From assembly GCA_023634235.1 (NCBI GenBank), contig JAMKCF010000015.1, forward strand, positions 1,775,698-1,839,697: a DNA stretch of 64,000 bases. Reading direction: 5' to 3'. Within the stretch, counting starts at the first letter, position 1, and each line of letters begins with the position of its first letter. Source of the DNA: Pisaster brevispinus. Taxonomy: Eukaryota > Echinodermata > Asteroidea > Forcipulatida > Asteriidae. Under the pieces are notes generated by a model. It was not told the origin of the DNA, did not search any database, and saw only the letters and a list, made by a program, of their open reading frames with translations. Position numbers and translations under genes: made by a program. Shown in pieces: positions 21,770 to 51,322 of the stretch.

Positions 21770-21846
21770 AATCGGACTTGTCCGGTCGTGAGTTTACTGG
21801 CCAGACCCTAAAGTCACTGGCCTAGGGCCTGCGGTCCAGTGTTAAT
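21770..21846 (-). repeat. Dispersed repeat (ACTGGACC...AAGTCCGG), copy 2
   Basis: Reverse complement of the unit at 1475-1556. Both contain CCAGTAAACTCA followed by GACTGGACAAGTCCG or a close variant. Confidence 0.6.
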
Positions 21847-21856
21847 TTCGAGACCT

Positions 21857-22041
21857 GGGCCCAATTTCATAGAGCTACTTAAGTAGCAAATTATTGCTTA
21901 ACATTAACAACCTTCAGCTTCACCAAAATGAGCAGGATACCAGTCACCAATTGAACTTGTGACATGGTATTTTGGCTGGTAGCCTTATTCTGGTTAGCAT
22001 ACTTTCGCTTTCCTTAGATACTTTTTGTGCTTAAGCAGCCC
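21857..22041. mobile_element. MITE with GGGCCCAATTTCATAGAGCT end, copy B
   Basis: The left end is intact. The interior AATGAGCAGGATACCAGTCAC and GCTGGTAGCCTTATTCTGGT matches the copy at 35379. The right end, TTAAGCAGCCCTG, is degraded. Confidence 0.7.
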
Positions 22042-22172
22042 TGAACTTTACACTCAGAGTTACTTTGCTTTACTGGTGAACCGAACCAGGTGATAAGTTT
22101 ATAGTGTCATTATATAGCAACTTTACATGATCCTGTCAAAAATGTATAAATCTTTGAAATTCCTGGAGTTTA

Positions 22173-24503
22173 CTAGCCTAGAATACTGTGCCTCACTGCT
22201 GAAATTAATTCAATCACTCCATGAGTTAAAAGAAATACAAAGAAATACAGGGCTAGATCGGCCATTGCATCATTGACGACAGACAGGATCAGTTGAAGCT
22301 TGTTGATGGATGCTACAGGAATGTTGCTAAACATGGCTGCCATTCTGAGGAGGTTGGGTAACATACCGCTGGGAGATTGCTAAAAACAAACAGAACGACG
22401 ACCAGAAGTTACCTTTCATAGTTCAATATATATCTTGTCCGAATTGAAGGTCTTGGCTATGGCTAGAAATCTGAAAAGCCCTATTCTTCAGTGCTGTTGC
22501 TGCGGCCAATGGTCAGAGACGTAGCCGCTGTATTTAGATACGGCTTAAGTTAATGTGGCCACCTTGTTTTCTTCTATTATTAGACTAAATGTAACCAAAC
22601 TGAGGCTTGAAGCCGAACAAATTAGTCTGGTCCTAATTCATGAAATGTGCATGAACTTTCTTTGATAAAGTGTATACTGGGAGCTATTCAAAGATGGCGT
22701 TTATGTGATAAAAGTACATTGGGGTCCTACAAATTCAATACTATGACAGATGAAACACTGAGTATTCATAATTCTGACTTGTTGTTCATGAAGTAAACTC
22801 ACCTTTGACCCTTTATTCAAGGAGAAGAACAAAGCCTGCATTGCTACAAATGGAATGATGATCGACTGGCAAGAGAAAGAGGAAAACAAAACAGGCATAT
22901 GATAAGATTCTTTGCAAATCCAGATAAAGGCAACACTTAAGGTTTTCCAGTTTGGATTATTAGAAAAAATCATAAAAAGTGACTTAAATGTAAGTATGCT
23001 TAGAAAACACACTGACAATCTCACCTGCGTGCCGAAATGGGTCAACCAATCTAGAGCAAGCATCCAACGCATCATAAATGCCACAAAGGCAACAAATACC
23101 TCCCTCGTTGTCAAGATTTTTTCAGTTGGAGCAGGTGGGGCAACTCTGCTCGTGTCTTGGACAGTGTTTGTCTGTGGTGGTGTTGTCGGTGATGATGCCG
23201 AGGGCAGTGAGGAGGAAGGAGTATTTTGAGATGGTGGTCTTGGTGGAATGTGTTGATGAGGTTTGGTCGGAAGATCGCTACGTGGAGTCTGGTCGCTAGG
23301 AAACAGGGAATGTAGGGATGGACTACAGCTGCTCAGGATGGGATTGTCTTGGTCGCTAATGGATACAGTTTCTTGTGTTTCACCAGGATTGATGTCTTGA
23401 GTAGGATGAGCTTGTCTCGATGTTTCCCTGATGTCAGTTACTGAGGGCGTGGAAGACTCAACATCAACACTTGATTCCGATTTTAGCTCAAGGTTTGGAT
23501 TTCCAGTTTCAGTGGCTTCTTCACAATGATCCGTTTCCGCCGTCTCATTTTTCTCAGATGATACCTCCGTCTCGATGTTCTCTCTTAGAATAGAACTTAA
23601 GATCTCCTCCTTAATTGCCTCCGTTGGTATAAAAGACTGCCCCTCCCCTTCTTCAGCATTCTCAGAATGTACGAGTGGAGATGATGCTGTTACTGCTACT
23701 GCTGTATCGGTTACTGGGTGTGTCTCAGTTTCAACCATGCCCTTTTCTTCCCCTGTGTCCCCTGAATTAAGAGAATAATTAAGTCCTTCATATCCTACAA
23801 TACTTCAATTACATATCTTGTCGTAATGATATTACAACATGTGAACCAACCTGTTCAGAGAGGCCTTGTACACACACATACGTTTTTGTCAACACCGTCA
23901 AATAATAAGGATTTCTCTTTGTTGTTCTCCCATTGTTTGGACTTGATCTTCATTATCAAGTAATGAACAACAAATTATTTTTTTAGCCGCGTCCATGCCC
24001 ATGGCCCCCCCCCCACCATTGGTTTTGTACATGAACATTTTCAACTTCAAAATTCAAGCATTTCGTTTTTCATTTAGCTGATTTAAAATGTATATTTTGG
24101 AGGTGTTGACGGTAATTAGTAGGACCGCACTACAGTACATGCACTATAAAGTACACTGCATGCAGTGCAGAGTTCTAGCTAGCTACCTTCACATCATCAT
24201 ACATGTCATATCACACTCACACTCACACTACAGTATCCAGTACACGTACACTGACGTGACACACTTCACACAGTATGTCTATGAGTAAGTAAGTTGATAC
24301 TCCGAACGAACTGCTCGACATTAAAACATTATATACGACATTCATTTCTCTGAGTACGACAACATAAAAGAAATCCAGAACCGCGCATGATCCTCACCTT
24401 TCATGTTTTCATTCAGCTGAATTATTTTCTTCAGCCTTTCCTCAGAACTCAGTAAAAGTCTTCGCTTTCTTGCCTCTCTTCTTGCAGCAGACGAATCGGC
24501 CAT
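22173..24503 (-). CDS. CAMLG: CAMLG / GET2-like tail-anchored-protein receptor subunit (complete, 4 exons)
   Basis: Exons: 24503-24398, 23761-23025, 22865-22803, 22379-22173. Introns are GT-AG and the frame runs 1113 nt (370 aa plus TAG). The N-terminus MADSSAARREARKRRLLLSS, then EERLKKIIQL, is the Arg-rich helix by which CAMLG/GET2 recruits the TRC40/GET3 ATPase. Residues 37-250 form an acidic, Ser/Thr/Pro-rich, probably disordered linker. Three membrane segments follow at about 257-274, 282-297 and 341-363. The last region (INKLQLILSVVNDAMADLAL, then YFFVFLLTHGVIELI) lines up with the vertebrate CAMLG C-terminus. The protein would sit in the ER membrane with WRB/GET1 to insert tail-anchored proteins. 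It is longer than human CAMLG (296 aa), mostly in the linker. An upstream in-frame ATG at 24536 is possible, but MADSS begins the conserved motif. The family call is strong; orthology is inferred by eye. Confidence 0.85.
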
Positions 24504-25070
24504 TTTGATTGGTTTAACGTGTTCGCTTGAGGGCGCTATTTTCATTGCCGGTGCGCGTTTCACACTAGAGACCCCCACCTACCCAACCACAGAGGCTCGC
24601 CCTTTCCCCCATGTGCGCCCCCCCCCCCGAATGATACTGCTATAAAACTAACCCACGCAGAAAAAAGAAAAACACAGTTTTCCTTAAAAAGAAAATAAAT
24701 TTCCCCGAAAGAGTTGAAGCACTTATACCCTTTACAAATGAAAAGTTATAGATGTAGCGAGATTTTTGAAAAAGCATGAACATTGGCATCCGAAAAGCAC
24801 TCTGTCGCCCTCTCGTGGAATGCAGGGTCTGGTTGCGCACTCTGTGATTTGAAGAACGTGGCACAGTTTCTCTCCTAACGAGCGAATGACGTTAGACAAA
24901 TTAATTTCAAAGAACAGAAGTTTTGTGTACTTAGTAAGAACGTCAGCTGCGCTGGAATCATACCTTTACCCAATTAAATCTTTATCAGTTAGCTGTAGAT
25001 AACTACATTTTTATTTCATTACACATGTAGTTTTTCTTTGTTAGTAGCAATAGCTGAATTGAAGCCAAGG

Positions 25071-25266
25071 GCAAGTTCGGGTGGGCGACTAGAGTGACTA
25101 GACTAACCAGAAACAGTGTGACAGTGTGTGACCATGGAGGTAGTGTGACGTAGCTCTCGAATTGACTAGATTGACCATGCTCCAGTGCATGGTCGATCTA
25201 ATCAATCTCCCTGTGCTCTATGGTTTCTGGTAGGTCTAGTCACTCTAGTCGCCAACCCGAACTTGC
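25071..25266. mobile_element. Fold-back MITE, 196 bp
   Basis: Left arm GCAAGTTCGGGTGGGCGACT then AGAGTGACTAGACTAACCAG. The right arm, reverse complemented, gives GCAAGTTCGGGTTGGCGACT then AGAGTGACTAGACCTACCAG. The centre is a smaller hairpin around GACCATGCTCCAGTGCATGGTC. Arm identity is high, suggesting a fairly young insertion. Confidence 0.8.
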
Positions 25267-25694
25267 TCCAATACACAGGTTCAAAAGCCGACTTCCAAAA
25301 ACTTATTCTGGTCACAACTTGAACTTCCACAGAGATTATTTTAAGGTCACGAGATGTGTTGTAACCAATACAAATGTATTAGAAGTAGAGCCCTGCAGAT
25401 ACAAGTGTCCGAAAACAGGGACTGATTAAATCGGCCCGGGACACTGCTTGTGCGAGGCGCCATCTTTGTTGTGTTAATTTCTGAAACGCAGCAGTGGTGA
25501 TAAATACCGTTTCCCACTAATACCCCATTAGGCCAGCAGAAATTGAGTCATACCAGCCTCGGTTTGGCTCCTTTTAATTCAAATTGATGACAAACAAGTA
25601 AATCAAGATCCACGGGCGGGAAAGGCTGTGTGTTACTGGTGCCTTAACTCACTCCATCCACGCTCAGGCAGGATAAACTTAGAACGCCAATATA

Positions 25695-25835
25695 GGAGAC
25701 TTTGGAACGCTAGGTGGCAGCAGACTTACCAGGTAAATTTCCATTGTTTACATAGTTCTGAGTATGCACACATATTCTGAGAACAATGAATTTACTTGGT
25801 AAGTCTGCTGCCACCTAGTGTCCCCCAAAGTCTCC
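25695..25835. mobile_element. Fold-back MITE, 141 bp
   Basis: Left arm GGAGACTTTGGAACGCTAGG then TGGCAGCAGACTTACCAGG. The right arm, reverse complemented, reads GGAGACTTTGGGGGACACTA then GGTGGCAGCAGACTTACCAAG. Nearly the whole element is arm. Confidence 0.8.
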
Positions 25836-26982
25836 CATTGGATGTAGGTTGAGGTGAAGTAGAGTCAACAGGCCTTAATTACATCATGGAGGTTCTTCAA
25901 TTTACGATTCAAACATTTTACGCGCTCTCTACAGTCAGCCACACGGCCCTATTATGTAGGTTGAGATGTCAATTTAAATTGAAATAAATAATTTGTGATT
26001 TTGCATTAATACATTTTTCCACTAGGCTTATTCAAATGTTCTTTCCAAAGTTGAAGAAAACACGGACATTTGGTTAATTGAACTTCGCAACCCACCACAA
26101 ACGTATTTCAGGGAATCCCAGAGCAATTAAAGTGTTAATTTTACCAAGATCGCATCGAAAGAAACGCATTCCAAAACAGTACAGTTCCACAGAAAGCAAT
26201 TCATTCTGTTTGCTTCGGTATAAAGTGTATTTGCCGGTCTCTGGTGCACATCTTTGTTGACTGAATCTCATCCAGGACACTATTATTAAAACACTCATGA
26301 ATTATTCATCCTATGAATGTCTGGATTCATCGGATCCTGGCAAAACAGTGGCGCAGCGCTCAAAACAACAGCAACACTACAAACCCGATGAACTGCACAC
26401 GACAATTCAATCTTTTCCTGAATATTTATTAACTTTATTTTGTCGGTTCCAACCTTGAATTTCCCTTTAATTTAATATACAATATAATTTGCCCTGCACG
26501 ACGACAAGGCAATTGCACTGTCTTCCACTCCCGATCGGCCCCCCAGCGATCAGCACGCCTGTCCCTTTGACAAGATAAAAAACTTGTTAACGTTGTAAGA
26601 CTAACAAGTTAAGGGGCCGTGACTCCTGGTCGTCATGGGTTTGATTGGATTTTAGCATCGAGCAAGCAGAACGAAGCCCCTCAGGCGGCGAAAGATTAGT
26701 GCGTGTGTCAGAGAATGCTCTACGTGTGTCTGAGACGGCATGCTAAACAAAATGGAGCATTTTGTTCAAAATCGTTACACCAAGCCAAGCGTGCACAAAT
26801 GAACTGAAGGTCAAATCGAATCCAGTTTTGTTTTGTCTTCTTTGTAAGTTGTAAAAAATGTGCAAAATTCGTGAAAACAAGTTTCAAAAGATGGCACATG
26901 TAGTTTCAGATAAGGGGACAGATCAGCATTACAGGATTTTGACTAAATAGTGCCAAATACACCCCAAATCTCTGGCATATTG

Positions 26983-27013
26983 TTATTTGGTGCAATAATA
27001 TTGCACCAAATAA
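26983..27013. repeat. Perfect 14-bp-arm hairpin, 3-base loop
   Basis: TTATTTGGTGCAAT, loop AAT, then ATTGCACCAAATAA, which is an exact inverse. An ATTATT-rich run follows. A second hairpin lies 75 bp downstream. Confidence 0.75.
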
Positions 27014-27088
27014 AAATATTATTATTATTATTTATATAATTGTATTATTTTATAGGAACAAAACACTGTGCAAAAACAAAGAACACTG

Positions 27089-27122
27089 TAATTTCAAAAG
27101 CAGAATGCCGCTTTTGAAATTA
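27089..27122. repeat. Perfect 13-bp-arm hairpin, 8-base loop
   Basis: TAATTTCAAAAGC, loop AGAATGCC, GCTTTTGAAATTA. The arms are exact inverses. Confidence 0.75.
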
Positions 27123-27620
27123 TTATCATAATTCGGTGTACGATTTCAGGCACAGGTTTGTAAACATAGAGACGTGAATACTTCTCACCCAAATAATTTA
27201 ATTCGTTTAAACCAACACAAGTGAGTGCTTGTAAAATCTTGTAGCGCCATAAACTGATTCGTTTGAGTTTCAGTCTAGTATAAAACTTAAAAGAAAAGCA
27301 AATGCCCTAGGTTCGTTTCGGCAGGAACACAGTTCCAAAGCTGATAAGAATTCTTGGCACAATGTTAAACAACGTTTCACGATAAAACGTGTACAATCGT
27401 TGCATAATTTTGAATAAGAACATAACAACCTGGCTGTATGGATTAAGTGATAGTAAAATCCAGTTGTCGTCAAAGTTGAGACATCGCATAGGTACGGTCC
27501 ATAAAAAAAAGAAGGTGAAATTGTCTCGCAAAGTTTTTGTTCAGATGTAAATTTTAAAAGATAACAGTTTCAATGTGAAACGGCAATGATGACCATTAAT
27601 TTATATCATACAACCCAAAG

Positions 27621-27705
27621 TGAGGTCAGATTAATTACCCTTCCTAGCCTCGTTTTGGTGACATGGATTTGATCGTGTGAAAAACAAAAATGGCCGCCCC
27701 ATGAA
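27621..27705 (+). repeat. Dispersed repeat (CAGATTA..TTnCCCTTCC..AGCCTCG), copy 1
   Basis: GTCAGATTAATTACCCTTCC, then AGCCTCGTTTTGGTGACATG, ending near AAAAATGGCCGCCCC. Copies with the same order of blocks lie at 35789-35875 and 42515-42600. Confidence 0.55.
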
Positions 27706-28652
27706 AAGGTGGGTTCTTCTTGGTGCCTTCTTACGGCTGACCTATTCCAGCATGGGTCATGGTTGAAGCCGTACCCGCAGATAGCCATGCACGGTCCTCT
27801 TGGCTACATTAGTCATGATTACGAGCCCAAATCGAAGCTGGAATGGTCTGGGCAACTATTGTGTATTCGAAAAGCTATTCATTACTTTGTTATAGGAGAC
27901 CCGATCAAAAAAAGGCAACAATTTATCAAAATGGTGAGTTAAAATTCCCATGAACAGACCACTAGTGTGAAACACCATATCATTACACACGGTTTACCAG
28001 TGACAACAATTACAATACCAAATAATAAATAATTTACATATTTGCGTATTATATACAGGTACATAAAACAAAATATCAATATAATGTAAAATACACGGTG
28101 CAAAAATTGATTCAAAGTAAAAGACGCCGGTGAAAATGCTAACCACTTTAAATTAATTATGTTGTCTTTCAAAAACTTTGTAACAATTAATGAGCAGCTT
28201 CTTGGCCAACGGCTAAGTACTCAGAAACACTTTGTAAGACACAAAATAGGTTTAGAATTTTGAGGATATGAAAAGTGGGTAGAGTAAGATCAACGGTACC
28301 ACGAATAAGGAATGTGTCTTCTTTGATGACGTACAGTCTCAGACAGCCTCGCCACCATGGGCAGCGCTCTGTATCGATACCTCTCGTCGAGCAAGCAAGG
28401 CATGCTGGGGGAAAATGGCGCGGTGAGATCAGTCACCCCTGGGAACAAGGTTGAGTCTCAGCTGATTTGAGTGTAGTTAAACAACGATTTCACGACTCCC
28501 TGTTCACAAACAACCGTATTTACTCTAGTGAAATGAAGCTGGGGTGCAGTTTGATTTTAGTCACATGATAACACACTTTGTTGTCATGGTGATAATTTAG
28601 AAATATCCACAAGTGAAGAATACCCTTGGGGGAAAAAAGGTCAAAAACTTTG

Positions 28653-46629
<17,977 letters not shown>

Positions 46630-48446
46630 GGTTGCTAAGCACTTTCCCGCCCTTTTTGTTTTGCTACGTGGATGGGTCGCGGAGGAGTTGTGTCAGAGAG
46701 GCAGCCGGCAAGTGGAGCAGGGGAAAAGAGTGAGATTCAAAACAGCTGATGCATTGTTTTGTTTGTAGAGATTCATGCAGTTTTAAAAGTACGGGTTAAG
46801 ACAACGTCTTGCTTCAATTGAGTTGACTCAACCTCGAGAATTGACGCAGTTGTCTGGTTTTTCCCCAAACAGACACGTGTCGTCCAAACTTCATTAATGT
46901 TAATTAAAAACCGTCGCGAAGATACAAGAACCAGAAAGTGTTTTTTAAAAAAACGAGGGATGGTGTGCAGCTTTCAGAGTACTTGATTCCTTTAGATCGA
47001 ACACTGGTATGTAGGCCTATGCTCTCCTTGCAAAATGAGGAGCGTTACGGTTGGGGTGTTCATCTCCGCTTTCAGAATTCCGTGATGCTGGTTCTGGTAG
47101 TGGGAAGTTAATCACTGTTCATCTGGTGGCAAGATACGATAGACAGAATGGAATAAGTACTATAAGGTTTCACGGCAGAGACAAACTGGGTACGGGCACT
47201 TGCTTTACATCGTCACCATCACTCGGGGTCGCACCAGCGTGTGTGTGTGCCGTAGTGCCGGACACTATACTACTACAACAACTGACTCTTCATCAGTGAT
47301 GCGCACTGGTGCAGTCCGGCGTGATGTGACGTTGGCTCGCCAGTATATGCGCCGTTGTTATTTTACCCAAGTAAATGGCAAAATGAAAATGCTGTATTGC
47401 ACAATTAGATTAGATGAGACGAACAGCATGGCGTAATTACTCGCAGTGTGCAATATGACAATGGACACCCAGCGTAGAAAAGTACCGCCACAGTGCAGTA
47501 ATTGAGGAATAGAAAAAGGTGGGGAGATATGAAGAGACCTAGATGATTTGTAATAACATTAATTCATTTTGTATGTCTGGGGCATCGTCAACAATAGAAA
47601 GTGATGACTAAATTTAATTTCTTCCCTCAATATTTGACAATTTTCAAGCTTCAGTAATTTGATTTTGTTTTTTCAGTAGAAGAAAACAAGGTAAGATTAG
47701 AAAACCAATGTCTGCATATAATTAATTCCCAGTTATGAATCAATCAGACACATCGTTTTTCTCTTGTTTTCTTTTCTTCTTCTTTCTTGACCCTTTATGA
47801 TTTGATTTTTCTCAAGATGTTAACATTTTTCTTGGATGATCTTCAATAAAGACGCCGCATAGTACAGCGTGCAGTTGAGTCACCTGCTCACGTTTCTACC
47901 TTCGGTGAAAACTAGACAATGGGCATTCAGCCGTACGATGATGTTCGTTGCGCGCAAGGATATCTGACCACAAAAGAACCGCCCATGCACAAAAATTATT
48001 ACAAAGTGGACCTCGAAAATTCGATTGTGGAAAATAAAGTAAAACACAAAGCAACTGATAATTGATTTCGCTTGAAAGAAAAAAGAAAATAAGTTGTACA
48101 TTGAAATTTTAAAAATACCTTTAAAAAAGAAGACAGAAGCGTGGGAAAACAAAGACTTCAACAATGACTGATTAATAACAGCTGTATAGAAGAGCTTAAT
48201 TAACGACTGAATGATAGAGAAAATTGGTGTCACTAAAATACAACAGAATCAACTCAGATTCTGGAATAAGGCTGAGGTAAGTAAAGATTCTTTGAATGAC
48301 AAAAAAGACAACCTCAAAGTGCCCTAATCAATGTGACTTCACTCCGAAACGGAGCGTCAATTTTGAGGAAGTCACTAAACTCATTACCACCCCCTCTTTC
48401 TCAACCCTACCACGCCACGTAATCGAATACACGTGACTGCTGTCCG

Positions 48447-48455
48447 TATAAAAGG
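48447..48455 (+). promoter_or_regulatory. TATA-box-like motif TATAAAAGG
   Basis: TATAAAAGG is a consensus TATA match, preceded by CACGTG 17 bp upstream. It points away from DRGX exon 1, about 1.8 kb off. No clear gene follows; the open frame starting at 48505 has no known domain. Confidence 0.3.
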
Positions 48456-48892
48456 CAACCTCCCCTCCAGGCCAATCTTCCCCGCCCCTTCATATTAACT
48501 TCAGATGAACACACCTTGGGCGCTTCGTAATTTCATTGCATGTGTTCCTTGCTCCTTACGGGGCATCTGGGGATGCAAGGAGGATCTGACAGTGTCTGAT
48601 CTTATTTGCGCCTTCTTGTTTCATCATCAACATCGTCATCAACATCTCCTCCTAACTAACGCCTGTGTCTTAAGTCTCGCAAGATTATGTTTGAACGACT
48701 CTCACAGTGTATCTTCCACCCCGAATAGGAAAACACATTCAGGTATCAAATTTATAGTTGTTGCTCTTTCAATTAGCACCCCCTTGAGAGACAATAAGCA
48801 ATTAGGCTGATGGCATGAAAAGGATCTTAGATCTCTGTTTTTATATTATTATTTATAATATCACGACTGAATCTTTACCTATTTTTGTTTAG

Positions 48893-49013
48893 TCCTCCAA
48901 GTAGTAATTGTCAAAGACCAGTATCCTCACTTGGTGTAGCCCAACATAATGCATAGAATAACAAACCTGTGAAAAATTGGGATCAATATTGGTCATCGAA
49001 GTTGAAGTAATGA
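48893..49013 (-). mobile_element. Partial TTAA-type element, inverse of the adjacent copy
   Basis: TAATTGTCAAAGACCAGTAT, then CACTTGGTGTAGCCCAACAT and GGTCATCGAAGTTG, is the inverse of the right end of the element at 49211-49583. Confidence 0.6.
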
Positions 49014-49210
49014 AAGAACAGCGCCCCCCCCGCCCTTCCCCACAAGGACCCAAATCACAATCAACGAATTGAAAGGAGACTCATTTTACTGAGAACTGTT
49101 GGGGGAATCTACTCGCTGGATCCGCCCATTTCCTCGTGTTGTTTACGTCTGTTTCACTGAAAGTATTTATAAATATTTGTTATTCTTTACCTTTTAAAAA
49201 ATCTGAAGCC

Positions 49211-49583
49211 TTAAAGGGCGGGCATAGGTCTACCTCAAGTATTCACAAAAATTAATGACATAAAACCTTACTTGGTAAAGAGCACTGGAGAGCTGTTGAT
49301 ATTGTAAAACCTTGTTAAAAACGACCCCTTTGAAATAATGTAGTTATAGAGAAAAATATATTTTCACCCAAATATTTGAATATGAGAAAGGCTTCAGGTT
49401 TAGGCATCTGAAAGCACACAATATTCCATGCAACAATATGTTTTTTTTTCTGTCATTGTTTTCTTGCAACTTCGATGACCAATTGAGCCCAATTGTTCAC
49501 AGGTTTGTTAATTTATTATGTTGGGATACACCAAGTAAGGATACTGAACTTTGAAAATTACCAAAAGTATACCCTGTCTTTAA
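49211..49583. mobile_element. TTAA-flanked non-autonomous element, copy B
   Basis: TTAA then AGGGCGGGCATAGG; the right end, read inward, is TTAAAGACAGGGTATAC. The interior has CATAAAACCTTACTTGGTAA, GAGCACTGGAGAGCTGTTGA, CAACTTCGATGACC and TTGAGCCCAATTGTTCACAG. Same family as 44912-45300. Confidence 0.75.
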
Positions 49584-51060
49584 ATGTACCAGCGGATAAC
49601 TGTTCGGATTCTACGGTATGTCATGGTCATCCGTATTCATTAAGAATTCATCTTATTTCATCCCATTGTTTTCATTTCATCTCTTGGTTATACACCACTA
49701 ATTGCACTCTCTGTTTCCCTAGCTTGTTGACGTTTAATTTTCTTCATTTTTCTCAATTTCGACATGGGTTTACATCTCAAGGTTTGACTTTAAGGACAGA
49801 GAATTGAAATGAAAAACATTCAAATTGTGAAGACAAGTCATGGTGATTAGAACACAAAAGTTGCATCCTTTCCGCTGTGGCGTCTTCTTCGTCGTTTTCC
49901 CTTCGTTCCCCACCCCCCCTTCTTCTTCAAAATTAGCGCAGCTTGTTTGTGGATATTCAAGCCACGACTATTTTCAGTCCTCAGGAAATTTTCGTTAAAG
50001 ACAGGTAATTAAATATGATAGTGGTCAACATCAAGGATCACTTTATTATCGATCTTGACAATCAAAACGTATTGTTTATTTCTGGCCACACACTGTAGCC
50101 ACAAGAATATTACATCACGCCACCGTACATTGGCCCCCCCCCCCCACTTTTTCTCCTCCCCCCATTATCATTATTTGGGCTTTTTGTATGTTTTGTTGTT
50201 TTGTTTAGCTCTTCTATATTTTGTGTTCGGTCGACTGCTTATTCAACGGCTAGACAGCAAGTTACACACATCGTACACGAGGTTTCGATTGGTTGCAGTT
50301 GGTTGCCATGACGTTTATTTAATTGCTGGATTTAATTTGATATGTTTATGCTAAAAATATTTTCATTTCTTGAAAACCAATTAAGTTTGGGAGCACAAAA
50401 ACTTCGGGTTCCTCAAAAGCCAAATAATTATGAAAAGATTTAATCAAATTTAAAACTAACGTAAATTTCTGGTCTTTTAAAAAAAAATGTGTATTAATAA
50501 TTCAATTTGTTTTACGTTTACATCGTTTGTTATTAATATTTATTTTGGCGTCTATAAAAAAGGCATCTTTTTCAAAAAAAAATTTGTTGTTGTAATTCCT
50601 CCGAAATAAATTGTGTTCTCTGTATTTCAGACGTTCTCATGACAACGTTTCTCCCACATAGGCCATAGGATATTGAATTCCATGTTTTCCTTATATCATG
50701 ATAAAGAATAATAAATTAATGATTGAATGAATGAAACTTTGACACCATGTTGGTCTTTTTATAACATTTTAGGACGTATTTAACGAACGTGTTAACTTCG
50801 CCTTAAGACCATTTTGAATAAAAATGTTTCGCAATTTCAGCCTCTTTTCTGGTTATGTTAATACTTTAGCGACTCAAAGAATAAGCTTTAGGTGTCCCCT
50901 CAATAAACAAACAAATAAATAAATATAATACAACAAATACTAATAATAAAGAATTTTAAAATTGTTCAATAAAATAAAAATAAAAATAAATAAAAACTAA
51001 AAAATAAATAAGTTAATAGTAAATAACTAAACAAATATATTTACAAAAACAAATTAAAGA

Positions 51061-51061
51061 A

Positions 51062-51104
<43 letters not shown>

Positions 51105-51143
51105 ACAAACAAACAAATAAATAAATAAATAAATAAATATATA
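51061..51143 (+). repeat. (AAAT)n microsatellite
   Basis: Tandem AAATA units with a short AAACA interruption, in a longer A/T-rich tract from about 50900. Confidence 0.95.
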
Positions 51144-51263
51144 AATGAAAAAACATAAAAAAATAAACACACAAATAAGTAAATAAATAAGGGCATTCAA
51201 GGGCATTTACTGACACGCAAGATATGTTGGTTAAATGGGAAAATTTACATTTGTGTCACAGTT

Positions 51264-51322
51264 TCCTCATAAATTCAAGAGTTCTAAACTCAAGAGTTCC
51301 TCATAAATTCAAGAGTTCTAAA
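51264..51322 (+). repeat. Direct repeat of a 25-bp unit
   Basis: TCCTCATAAATTCAAGAGTT plus CTAAA occurs twice, separated by CTCAAGAGT. Confidence 0.85.

Larger units (their letters stand above)
19031..22172. other. Region between TM9SF3 and CAMLG
   Basis: Holds the TM9SF3 promoter next to 19030 (no TATA box seen) and probably the 3'UTR of CAMLG. Candidate minus-strand AATAAA signals lie at 21311-21316 and 20543-20548. Repeats are at 21559-21656, 21770-21846 and 21857-22041. I see no further coding region. Confidence 0.4.
24504..28652. other. Intergenic region between CAMLG and DRGX
   Basis: Holds the CAMLG promoter side (no TATA box seen), two fold-back MITEs (25071-25266 and 25695-25835), two short perfect hairpins near 27 kb, and one copy of the CAGATTA...CCTCG repeat. 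The last part probably includes the DRGX 3'UTR, whose end I cannot place. Confidence 0.4.

Noticed and set aside
22912..23778. Plus-strand open frames opposite CAMLG exons 2 and 3
   Set aside because: Antisense shadows of the CAMLG coding exons.
28377..28431. Plus-strand first exon beginning MGSALYRYLSSSK with a good Kozak context and a GTGAG donor
   Set aside because: No downstream exon, no recognisable product, and the minus strand is equally open. It lies where the DRGX 3'UTR is expected.
51013..51216. Open frame rich in YLFIYLFIYLF
   Set aside because: Translation of the AAAT microsatellite.
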